Source: Planctomycetaceae bacterium UBA969 (GTDB taxonomy: Bacteria; Planctomycetota; Planctomycetia; Gemmatales; Gemmataceae). Taken from it: a stretch of 16,247 nucleotides of DNA. Positions 8,205 through 15,426 of this stretch are shown here, in pieces (the first letter of the stretch is position 1; every line of letters begins with the position of its first letter). The notes below the pieces were generated by a model. That model saw only the letters and a program-made list of their open reading frames with translations, was not told the DNA's origin and did no database searches. The DNA is taken from contig DBCB01000173.1 in the NCBI GenBank assembly GCA_002303765.1, positions 1 through 16,247 of the forward strand. The letters run 5' to 3'. A program made the position numbers and the translations under genes.

Positions 8205-8771
8205 TTATTTGGTAACCTGATCTTGTTTGAGGGTTACATTGCGCTTTTTTAGAGTATCTTCCAAAACAGATTTCTGTGTTTTGGCGGGATCGATTAATGC
8301 GGTTATCAAGCCATCTTTAAAGCTACAAGTTGCTTGTTCTACGCCATCAACGCCTGCAACGATATTGTATGCTGCAAAACTGCAAGCCTTGCAATCGAGG
8401 CCAACCACTCCAATTTCAATTCGAACCAGCTTATCTTTGGCTACAGTGGAAAGGGGCTTGATTCCAAAGGTGCTGTTGCTTGAGGTACGAAGTTTGTTAT
8501 CAAGGTTGGTGATGATCTGCTCAGGTTTGGCCTTTGGGAACAACTTATCAGCATCGAAAACAAATACGCCTTCAGCATGTTTGAAATCGACTGACTCTAG
8601 TTTGATGTCGGTCCATTCATCGGTAATTTTCCGGAGGTCTTTTTCTCGGTCGGGAGAGAAAACTCCAAACAGGCGGACCTTGGTTTTTGTTTCTTCCGCA
8701 TGAACATTCAGTGCTACGAGTAAGAAACCCATAGTCATAGCGGTCTTCATTAATGCATTTGAAATAGTCAT
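8205..8771 (-). CDS. Secreted HMA-like CxxC protein (possible periplasmic metal or thiol carrier)
   Basis: A 188-residue protein with a signal peptide (residues 1-25, ending NVHA-EE). The C-terminal half (~115-180) matches the beta-alpha-beta-beta-alpha-beta layout of heavy-metal-associated domains: RIEIGVVGLDCKAC, a helix, VDGVEQATCSFKDGLITALID, then a second helix. The metal loop is LDCKAC (Cys127, Cys130; nt 8382-8393), lacking the Met of the usual MxCxxC, and Cys149 is an extra cysteine. The N-terminal half (~29-108, starting KVRLFGVFSP and containing ESVDFKHAEGVFVFDAD) has the same strand-helix rhythm without cysteines, and may be a degenerate second HMA fold. Start at ATG 8771 is supported only by a weak AGG upstream; the in-frame ATG at 8750 has no better site. 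It lies 23 bp after the DUF1592-type gene and is probably the last gene of that operon. Copper delivery to the neighbouring redox proteins is an inference. Confidence 0.72.
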   Translation of the reverse strand: MTISNALMKTAMTMGFLLVALNVHAEETKTKVRLFGVFSPDREKDLRKITDEWTDIKLESVDFKHAEGVFVFDADKLFPKAKPEQIITNLDNKLRTSSNSTFGIKPLSTVAKDKLVRIEIGVVGLDCKACSFAAYNIVAGVDGVEQATCSFKDGLITALIDPAKTQKSVLEDTLKKRNVTLKQDQVTK

Positions 8772-8794
8772 GATTATAGGCCTGGATAAAATTA

Positions 8795-11431
8795 TTAGCG
8801 GGTCTGAAACATTTCGCTTTGTACAAATTCTTGCAGCAGGGTTCGAACGCCCGCTTTGTTTTTCATGGTGGCTTCAACTAGGTTTGCAATTTGATCCCGA
8901 TCGCTAAAAGCAATGGGTCTGCCTGTGCTATAAACTGCAAATTGTTCGAGCAGGTTTTTCAACAATCGCTCGGGATTTGCTGCAAGAATTGCTTGCAACT
9001 CTTGTATATCTTTGAACTGCTTATCGCCCAGCATTACACCCGAAGGATCAACTGGTTGCCCTAGTTTGAACTTGATATTGATGAACGGATCAATCGGCCC
9101 ACGCTCTGGTTTGTCGCCTTCGCCTATGGAGCGGTAACGGGTTCGGAATCCGCCAATCACATCAAAGGATTCTAGGGCAAAACCAGGTGGATCAAACTTG
9201 GCATGGCATGAAGCGCAAGAAGAATCCGCACGATGTTTTGCGAGCTGTTCGCGTATGGTGGTTGCGCCTTGAACATCTGGTTCGACTGCGGGAGTATTTG
9301 GAGGGGGCGGATCGGGCCGTTCTCCAAGAATGCGTTCGAGAACAAAAGCGCCGCGTGGCACAGGCGATGTGGTTGTGCCGTTGGCAGTTACTTTCAAGAT
9401 TGCGGCTTGGGTAAGAAATCCTCCACGGGGGCAATCTTTTGGTAAAGGAACTTTTCTAATCTCAGCGCCTGTCACACCGCTGATCCCATAATGCTTTGCA
9501 AGCTTTTCGTTAATCATGACAAAGTCAGATTTTACGAGGTGCGATGCATCCAGATTTTTATCGATGAGTTCGCGGAAGTAGGCCCTGGTTTCTGCAACCA
9601 TGGAATCTTGTAAATAAGGGTTCGCTTCTGGATACAACCCACGGTCAGGATCGTTGGCAGCAATCTGCCTAAGCTTTAACCATTGGCCTAAAAAGTCTTC
9701 GATAAAACGCTGCGAGCGAGAATCTTTTAGTAACCGATCAACTTCCACACGCAGTGCTTCCTTGGATTTTAACTTTCCTTTGGAGGCAAGCTCAAGTAGT
9801 TGGGAATCGGGCATCGAGTTCCAGAAAAAGTACGATAGACGGCTTGCAAGAGCATAATCATCAAGCTTGTTATCTGGTTCTACATGATAGAGGAAATCAG
9901 GGGAACACAACGCTGCCCGGTAAGCCCAACGCATTGCAGTTTCAAAACAATCGCCCGCTTTTAAACGCTCTTCTACCCGAGCGACATATTCTTTGCGAAC
10001 ATCATCTGAAACTGGCCTGCGGAAAGCTTTGGGAAGAAAAGAAGCCAAAAGGCGATCCGCATCTTTCAATGGGTTTTCACTTTTCACAGTCCAGAGCCCG
10101 GTAACAAGATCAGGCCGGTTTTTCCCTGCGCCTAACTGTCTGATTGCCTTTCGTTGAGGCGGCCTTACTTCTTTTTGTTCCGCTTGCTTGAACTCCGTAA
10201 TGAGAAGATCACCATACAAAGTCTGATGGCTTTTCGGAGGCCATACGCTGTGCAACGGCCCTTCGATATCAAGCCAGTCGCAAGCTATTCCAGGGCCGGT
10301 GAAGGCCATCGCCCGGCCTTTTCTTGAGTAATTTGCAACGGGTGCCAGTGAGGCGGTGTTGAATCCGATTATCTCGTTGTGATTTAACCAAGTGGTTAAT
10401 TCGTGTTCCTTGGATTCAAGGGAAGGGGCGTTGTAATAACCCAATACATAACTGGGATGCTGGCCACCACGACCATCGCCTGTAAGTTGCACAACCGATA
10501 ACCGTGCGGCTTCCGTACCACGAGAAGGAAGTACCTGACCCTTATCCCATTGGTAACTCCATAGGGAGGTGCGAACACGATAGAGCCCGGGATAAATGGT
10601 TACATGTTCGATAAAGTACGGGCTTACAGATTCATCTTCATGGCGGAAAAGCCCAACGCTGGAACCATTACGAAAAGACCCCATGCGTTCGTGAGCCCCT
10701 TCATCCAGATGACTCTGTTCTGCAGCGGGTGGAAAATCAGGATCAGGTTTCTTATTTTTGAGCAACACACCATCGCCATTGAGGATGATATGCGCAACGA
10801 AACCGCCTGAGTTTGCAAGAGAGATGCGACGTTTTTGCACGATAGGGGGATTTGGTCGGGTTGCGGTTGCAAGGTCGAGGGCGAGGTTTGCAGCTTCAAC
10901 ATATTTGGAAAGGTTGACATGCGAAATATCAAGGGCATCGCTGTTTTTATCGAAACCATGCGCAGATCCATCTGCAGGCAGCAAGCCCTGCAGTGCAATG
11001 CCAGGCATATCAAAAAGATCGCGGATAGTGTTCTCGTATTCGGTTCGAGTAAGCCTGCGAATACCAGTGCGACCCGCGCCTGCAAGCTTTGCCTGCTCGG
11101 TTTTTAGAAGCGATTCTTTCAAGGATTTTGTGTACGCAGCTTTGTCGGTTTCGGAAGGTCGGGGCTTATTTTTCGGGGGCATCTCACCCGATTGAATGCG
11201 ATCGTGAATTTTCACCCATGAGCTGAAGTTATCTGAATTGTTCAGATCGACCTTTAGTAGAGTAAGATCAAGCCCACCTTTTTTATTGGCGCCCTCATGG
11301 CAAGCAATGCAGTGCTTTTCAAGGAAGGGATTAATTGTTGGTTCTGCAGTAAATGAATGGTGCACCAATACAAGATAAAGACCAAGTGCCCAAAGGTTTT
11401 TGGTTTGAATAATTCGCATGGGATTGATCAC
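8795..11431 (-). CDS. PSCyt1-DUF1587-DUF1595-DUF1592-DUF1588-DUF1585 planctomycete cytochrome-like protein
   Basis: An 878-residue exported protein of the standard planctomycete DUF1592 type. Domains in order: signal peptide (to ~29); PSCyt1-like heme domain with CIACH (Cys41, Cys44, His45) and MPP (Met84, likely sixth ligand); DUF1587 (~122-185, TRTEYENTIRDLF); an intermediate beta-rich region (~200-410); DUF1595 (~455-515, with FRRPVS and SPDFLYH); DUF1592 (~522-650, LASRLSYFFWNSMPD); DUF1588 (~665-765) with a second CxxCH, CASCH (Cys739, Cys742, His743), followed by FDPPGFALESFD; and DUF1585 (~805-878, ending SEMFQTR). The start is GTG 11431: its GTGTGA context overlaps the DUF1552 stop by 4 nt, and GGAG 5 nt upstream supports it, although ATG 11419 is possible. 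The family is usually paired with DUF1552, as here. No reaction is established that I can name; a periplasmic redox role follows from the heme motifs. Confidence 0.93.
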   Translation of the reverse strand: MINPMRIIQTKNLWALGLYLVLVHHSFTAEPTINPFLEKHCIACHEGANKKGGLDLTLLKVDLNNSDNFSSWVKIHDRIQSGEMPPKNKPRPSETDKAAYTKSLKESLLKTEQAKLAGAGRTGIRRLTRTEYENTIRDLFDMPGIALQGLLPADGSAHGFDKNSDALDISHVNLSKYVEAANLALDLATATRPNPPIVQKRRISLANSGGFVAHIILNGDGVLLKNKKPDPDFPPAAEQSHLDEGAHERMGSFRNGSSVGLFRHEDESVSPYFIEHVTIYPGLYRVRTSLWSYQWDKGQVLPSRGTEAARLSVVQLTGDGRGGQHPSYVLGYYNAPSLESKEHELTTWLNHNEIIGFNTASLAPVANYSRKGRAMAFTGPGIACDWLDIEGPLHSVWPPKSHQTLYGDLLITEFKQAEQKEVRPPQRKAIRQLGAGKNRPDLVTGLWTVKSENPLKDADRLLASFLPKAFRRPVSDDVRKEYVARVEERLKAGDCFETAMRWAYRAALCSPDFLYHVEPDNKLDDYALASRLSYFFWNSMPDSQLLELASKGKLKSKEALRVEVDRLLKDSRSQRFIEDFLGQWLKLRQIAANDPDRGLYPEANPYLQDSMVAETRAYFRELIDKNLDASHLVKSDFVMINEKLAKHYGISGVTGAEIRKVPLPKDCPRGGFLTQAAILKVTANGTTTSPVPRGAFVLERILGERPDPPPPNTPAVEPDVQGATTIREQLAKHRADSSCASCHAKFDPPGFALESFDVIGGFRTRYRSIGEGDKPERGPIDPFINIKFKLGQPVDPSGVMLGDKQFKDIQELQAILAANPERLLKNLLEQFAVYSTGRPIAFSDRDQIANLVEATMKNKAGVRTLLQEFVQSEMFQTR

Positions 11432-12669
11432 ACCATCTCCAATCCGGTCATGGTGCCTTTCGATGTGGAGAAGTCTTTCGCTTCGATCCCCAATCTGTGC
11501 AGCATGGAAAGATAAAGATTGCTCAGAGGATAATTATTCTTGGTATCGAAGGCAAGATGCTGGCCATGCTTGAACCCACCACCCGCAAGCAACACGGGCA
11601 GGTTAACATTGGAATGCGAGTTGGCGCTGCCCATGCAAGTGCCATAAAGAACCATGGTGCGTTGCAACAGAGACTGCCCTTCTTCCTTAGCCTCGCTCAA
11701 GCCATTGAGGAAGCCATTAAGTACATCGAACTGGCCTTCTTCTTTAGAGCGCAGTTCTGCAATCACTTCTGGTCGGTTGCCATGATGGGTGATGTTATGG
11801 ATCACGGTGGTATCGATAAACAATGAGATGATACGGGAGGAATCGGTTTCCAGGGCTAGCTTCATGACATCAAACATGAGTTTAGTTTTCTTGACAAACT
11901 CGCGTGAATCTTCGATGTCTTCTGGAGGCAGGGCGGTAACTTTGGGCTTAGGTTTGTATTCCCATTCTTCCGAGCTTTGCAATCTTTTTTCAAGCTCTCG
12001 TACGGAAGAGAGATACTGATCCATGCGTGCCTGATCTGTTTTCGAAAGCGAGCGGTTCAATCTTTTCGACTGATCGCCCACGAAGTCGAGCATACTGCGA
12101 CCTTGCTTAATAGCTTCAATATTGGCAGCAACTTCTTCCTTCTTGCCTTGCAGGAACAAAGTTTGGAAAACCTTCTTCGGGCTTCTCTCTGCGGGGATAG
12201 GGGCGCCACTGCGAGTATAACTTAGGGTTGCACCTTCGCTGCTCATAGCCAATACGAGGGAAGGGTAGCGGGTTTGGTTACCCATTTGCTCTGCAGCGAA
12301 TTGGTCGAGTGAGATCCAGTTACGGAAGCCGCCTCGTTCAGGATGTGGGGTTCCGGTAAGGAAACATTTTTCAGCAGCGTGCGAGCCTGTAACTCCAGGA
12401 AGGCTTACGCCAGAGAAGATGGACATTTCTTTGCGATGGGCGCCCAGCCTTTGCAAGTAGGGTGATAGTTCGTAATCTTTGCCTGCTTTTTCTGGGAAGA
12501 AGAATTGGGGCAGGATACCCATGTTCGTTTGGATTGCAACCATTCTACGTGGGACAGCTTTTGCTTTTTCTGCAGCGCCAAGCTTTGCTTCCATGGCATC
12601 TAGCATGGGCAAAGCCATGGTCATACCTGCTGCCCGAAGGAAAGTTCGTCTATTGAGGGGTTTTAACAT
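11428..12669 (-). CDS. DUF1552 (HXXSHH-type) Tat-exported protein
   Basis: A 413-residue protein, the first gene of the leftward operon. The N-terminus LNRRTFLRAAGMTMALPMLDAM is a twin-arginine signal (RRTFL followed by a moderate hydrophobic core), implying export in folded form. The family (PF07586) is named for an HXXSHH motif. Here it reads HNITHH (His291-His296; nt 11782-11799), with Thr in place of Ser. Other family hallmarks are SSRIISLFI just before it, YGTCMGSANSHSNVNLPVLLAGGG (about 342-365) and a C-terminal NLYLSMLHRLG. The histidine-rich motif suggests a metal site, but function is unknown. ATG 12669 has only a weak AAGAGA ribosome site upstream; a sigma70-like promoter lies about 75 bp before it. 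Its stop overlaps the start of the DUF1592-type gene, so translation is probably coupled. Confidence 0.92.
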   Translation of the reverse strand: MLKPLNRRTFLRAAGMTMALPMLDAMEAKLGAAEKAKAVPRRMVAIQTNMGILPQFFFPEKAGKDYELSPYLQRLGAHRKEMSIFSGVSLPGVTGSHAAEKCFLTGTPHPERGGFRNWISLDQFAAEQMGNQTRYPSLVLAMSSEGATLSYTRSGAPIPAERSPKKVFQTLFLQGKKEEVAANIEAIKQGRSMLDFVGDQSKRLNRSLSKTDQARMDQYLSSVRELEKRLQSSEEWEYKPKPKVTALPPEDIEDSREFVKKTKLMFDVMKLALETDSSRIISLFIDTTVIHNITHHGNRPEVIAELRSKEEGQFDVLNGFLNGLSEAKEEGQSLLQRTMVLYGTCMGSANSHSNVNLPVLLAGGGFKHGQHLAFDTKNNYPLSNLYLSMLHRLGIEAKDFSTSKGTMTGLEMV

Positions 12670-12744
12670 TAGAATCTCTTATGGAATGATGGTGCAGGTG
12701 CTAAAAATAAAACCAGCATGAATAACAAAAACAAATCTTCAAAT

Positions 12745-12773
12745 ATTATCCGATTGAATTGCATGGATTGCAA
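12745..12773 (-). promoter_or_regulatory. Sigma70-like promoter for the DUF1552 operon
   Basis: Reading leftward, TTGCAA (-35, 12768-12773; 4 of 6 match TTGACA) and GATAAT (-10, 12745-12750; 5 of 6 match TATAAT) are separated by exactly 17 nt. The start point would be near 12738, giving a leader of about 70 nt before ATG 12669. This is by sequence pattern alone; planctomycete promoter consensus is poorly known. Confidence 0.5.
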
Positions 12774-12869
12774 GTTCAAGCTTGGATTTCTGCAAGGTAA
12801 AATCTCGTTTATGGGCTATTTTCAGGGATTACAACAGCGCCTTACTCAAATAGATGGCGAATGTAGGGT

Positions 12870-12882
12870 GATTTCGGAAATC
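12870..12882. promoter_or_regulatory. Short palindrome, possible operator
   Basis: GATTTCGGAAATC is a perfect 6-bp inverted repeat around one central base. It lies near the middle of the divergent spacer, about 100 bp upstream of the leftward -35 box. Such a symmetric site could bind a dimeric regulator shared by both operons, but a 13-nt palindrome can occur by chance in this AT-rich stretch. Confidence 0.2.
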
Positions 12883-13025
12883 CTAGCCTAGTAATAAGCC
12901 TGATTCTAGTTGATCTGCAAGAGGTGGCGTGCATTTCAATAAAAGTTTTTCATTTCCAAATCGCACTTCCAGCCATTACGATGTCTTGTGGTTTCATGCT
13001 AAACATCAAGTCAGGAACTCAATTA

Positions 13026-15374
13026 ATGAATAATTTGTGCATGAACTCGAAGCCTTCATTGTCGGCATTGCTGGGCATCTGCGTTGTTATTTTATCTATT
13101 GTTGGACAGGCAGGGGCCGCAGATTCGCCACGCTTCGAGCAAGATGTTCTGCCGATCTTTTATCACCATTGTTTTGGATGTCATAGCGAAAAGCAGGCCA
13201 AGCCAAAGAGTGGCCTGCGTCTTGATTCGGTAAAGGGAATCCTTGTTGGCGATGTGATCGTTGCAGGAAAGCCAGACGAAAGCGAGTTAATGAAGCGTGT
13301 GTCGCTGCCTCATACGGATAAGGATGTGATGCCTCCGATTAAGGGCGGGGCACAGCCTTTAAACGATGATGAGCGATCGATTTTAAGGCGATGGATCGCT
13401 GATGGTGCGAAGATGGGTTCATGGGTGAAGTTTAATCATCGCGATGCAGCGTTGCCTGCGGACGATGTTGTGTTTTCAACCAAAGATGTTAAGCAATTGA
13501 GTTTGGAAGTTCAAAAGCGGATCGATCAATTTCATGTTGATAAGGGCACCAAACTAAATGCGCCTGCGAGTGATGAAATTTTTCTACGCCGGGTTTATCT
13601 CGATGTCATTGGGCGTATACCGAGCCTAGAAGAGAGCACTCGTTTCCTTGAGAGTCGAGATGGTAATAAACGCTCGAAGTTGATCGATGAACTGCTTTTG
13701 ACCGAAGGCTATGTCAGTCACATGTATAATTGGAAGGCTGATCTTTTGCGCATCAATTCGAAGATCGCGCAAGGTCAACCTGCCAGGCTTTATGATACTT
13801 GGGTGAAGGATGCCATCCGCTCGGGCATGGCTTTTGATGAATTTGTTCGAAGGTTGGTGACTGCAAAAGGTTATCTGTGGGAAAATGGCGCAGTCGGTTT
13901 TTATGTGCGCGATCTCGGCATGCCTCTTGATCATATGTCGAACATGACCCGTGTATTCTTAGGCACGCGAATGGAGTGCGCGCAATGCCATGATCATCCA
14001 TTAGAGCCAATCACTCAGAAGGATTTCTATCAGATGGTTGCGTTCACCTATGGGGTGAGTAATCTTGGCAGCCCCGGTGGGTATTCGCCTGACAATGTAA
14101 AGCAGTATCCTGAGATCAAGGCGAAGATGGCAGCTTTGCCAAAAGATGAGGCTTTCGGGCAGAGCGTCAGCGGAACGATTGCCCCTTTGAAGCGATTGAC
14201 CGTAGACACGAAAATGCAACTGAAGTTTCCCGATACCTATGCCTACGATATTTCGCTCCGTGGAAAGTTGGTGGAACCTCGCACACTTTTTGCAGACGAA
14301 GCCATTATCAGTGGAGATGATAGGCGCAAGGCATTGGCAGACTGGATGACTTCGCCACGCAATCCGCGTTTTGCGAAAAATATTGCAAATCGCCTTTGGA
14401 AGCGAGTCATGGGCGTAGGGCTGATCGAACCCGTGGATAGTTTTTCTGCGTTGCCTAATCCCGAGCATGCAGAGTTAATGGATTTTCTTACACAGACGAT
14501 GATTCGGCTGCGCTTCGATGAGCGTGCCTTTATAGCGGTGTTGCTAAATACACGCTTGTATCAAAGTAATGCGGTAAGAGAGAATCCAGAACCTGGGGTT
14601 GCTTCTGCACTTTTAGGGCCGCAATTAAGGCGACTGTCAGCAGAGCAGATTTGGGATTCCTATCTCGCCTTGCTTGTGAAGGATATTGATAAACGCAAGT
14701 TTATATCTCGCGACGGTGGCCCACTTGATCCAAGCTACCTGCGTAAGCTAACCTTGATGACTGCGGATGAAATCATCGCGCAAGCTCGCATTGATCAAGC
14801 CGTGCACACAAAGAAACGCGAGGCTGGTCTGCGTCGGATGGAGCAGCAGAAAGCGTTGGCCGCCGCAAAGGCTCGTGGTGATGAAAAGGAAGTGAAAAGA
14901 TTGACTGCTGCGCATGCAGAGGCGAACCGGGCGATGGCAGTAGAGCCCGAGGGCGAACCGATTACAACAGAGACCGACCCACGTTGGAAATCACTTCCCA
15001 CAAATTTCATTCGTGCTTCAGAAACACCGCTCCCTCTTCCACTGGGGCATTTTCTGCGACAGTTCGGGCAATCCGACCGTCGTGAGATTGATGCCTTTAA
15101 TCGTGACCCGAATTCCACTCACTCGCTTGCCCTGATGAATGGTGATTTAACAACCCGTGTACTTGCTGAAGATTCGTATCTGCGCAAGCAGTTCGCTGCG
15201 AGCAAGGCATCAGGCCCTGAGCGTACGCAACTTATTTACCAAGCGATTCTTATTCGCTCGGCAAAGGAGGGTGAACTCGCAGGGATTACAGCGGTAATGA
15301 AGGCCAGCCCGACACCAGAGCATGACCTAATTTGGGCGCTGCTGAATTCGCCTGAATTTCTTTTTAACCAGTGA
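13026..15374 (+). CDS. PSCyt1-DUF1549-DUF1553 planctomycete cytochrome-like protein
   Basis: A 782-residue exported protein. ATG 13026 is chosen because AGGA lies 9 nt upstream and the signal peptide follows (MNNLCMNSKPSLSALLG, ending near GAAD). Domains: PSCyt1 heme domain (~35-130) with CFGCH (Cys49, Cys52, His53; nt 13170-13184) and DVMPP (Met102, likely sixth ligand); DUF1549 (~155-360), containing FLRRVYLDVIGRIPS and a second CxxCH, CAQCHDHP (Cys318, Cys321, His322; nt 13977-13991); DUF1553 from ~415 to the end (LVEPRTLFADEA, RFAKNIANRLWKRVMGVGLIEPVDSF, ending NSPEFLFNQ). A charged Lys/Arg/Glu/Ala-rich segment at about 597-637 looks like a coiled coil inserted within DUF1553. The gene heads the rightward operon, with the DUF1501 gene 52 bp downstream, which is the standard pairing for this family. 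The biochemical reaction is unknown; the paired heme motifs indicate extracytoplasmic electron transfer. Confidence 0.94.
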   Translation: MNNLCMNSKPSLSALLGICVVILSIVGQAGAADSPRFEQDVLPIFYHHCFGCHSEKQAKPKSGLRLDSVKGILVGDVIVAGKPDESELMKRVSLPHTDKDVMPPIKGGAQPLNDDERSILRRWIADGAKMGSWVKFNHRDAALPADDVVFSTKDVKQLSLEVQKRIDQFHVDKGTKLNAPASDEIFLRRVYLDVIGRIPSLEESTRFLESRDGNKRSKLIDELLLTEGYVSHMYNWKADLLRINSKIAQGQPARLYDTWVKDAIRSGMAFDEFVRRLVTAKGYLWENGAVGFYVRDLGMPLDHMSNMTRVFLGTRMECAQCHDHPLEPITQKDFYQMVAFTYGVSNLGSPGGYSPDNVKQYPEIKAKMAALPKDEAFGQSVSGTIAPLKRLTVDTKMQLKFPDTYAYDISLRGKLVEPRTLFADEAIISGDDRRKALADWMTSPRNPRFAKNIANRLWKRVMGVGLIEPVDSFSALPNPEHAELMDFLTQTMIRLRFDERAFIAVLLNTRLYQSNAVRENPEPGVASALLGPQLRRLSAEQIWDSYLALLVKDIDKRKFISRDGGPLDPSYLRKLTLMTADEIIAQARIDQAVHTKKREAGLRRMEQQKALAAAKARGDEKEVKRLTAAHAEANRAMAVEPEGEPITTETDPRWKSLPTNFIRASETPLPLPLGHFLRQFGQSDRREIDAFNRDPNSTHSLALMNGDLTTRVLAEDSYLRKQFAASKASGPERTQLIYQAILIRSAKEGELAGITAVMKASPTPEHDLIWALLNSPEFLFNQ

Positions 15375-15426
15375 TGCTGCTTTGAACTAACATAAGACAT
15401 TAATCTTTATAGAAACGGGCGGACAC

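Larger units (their letters stand above)
12670..13025. other. Divergent non-coding region between the two redox operons
   Basis: These 356 bp separate the divergent DUF1552 and DUF1549/DUF1553 genes and hold no gene that I can support. A GTG at 12924 is in frame with the rightward gene, but the added residues look non-coding and precede the true signal peptide. The region holds a good leftward promoter (12745-12773) and a 13-nt palindrome (12870-12882). I see no clear rightward promoter; TTGATC (12910-12915) with TTCAAT (12935-12940) has a poor 19-nt spacing. The AGGA at 13013-13016 is the ribosome site of the rightward gene. Confidence 0.6.

Noticed and set aside
9192..9445. Cys- and Arg-rich short frames opposite the DUF1588 region
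   Set aside because: The cysteines arise from the complementary reading of the conserved CASCH region; no start site or domain supports them.
10624..11195. Opposite-strand and alternate-frame open frames of about 145-153 residues over the DUF1592-type gene
   Set aside because: They overlap the conserved PSCyt1/DUF1587 coding frame, and their predicted peptides show no family features.
12924..13025. GTG 12924 as the start of the DUF1549/DUF1553 gene
   Set aside because: It adds 34 residues with no family resemblance before the signal peptide; AGGA is correctly placed for ATG 13026.
15375..15426. Terminator or promoter between the DUF1549/DUF1553 and DUF1501 genes
   Set aside because: The 52-bp gap has no hairpin or convincing -35/-10 pair; simple co-transcription explains it.
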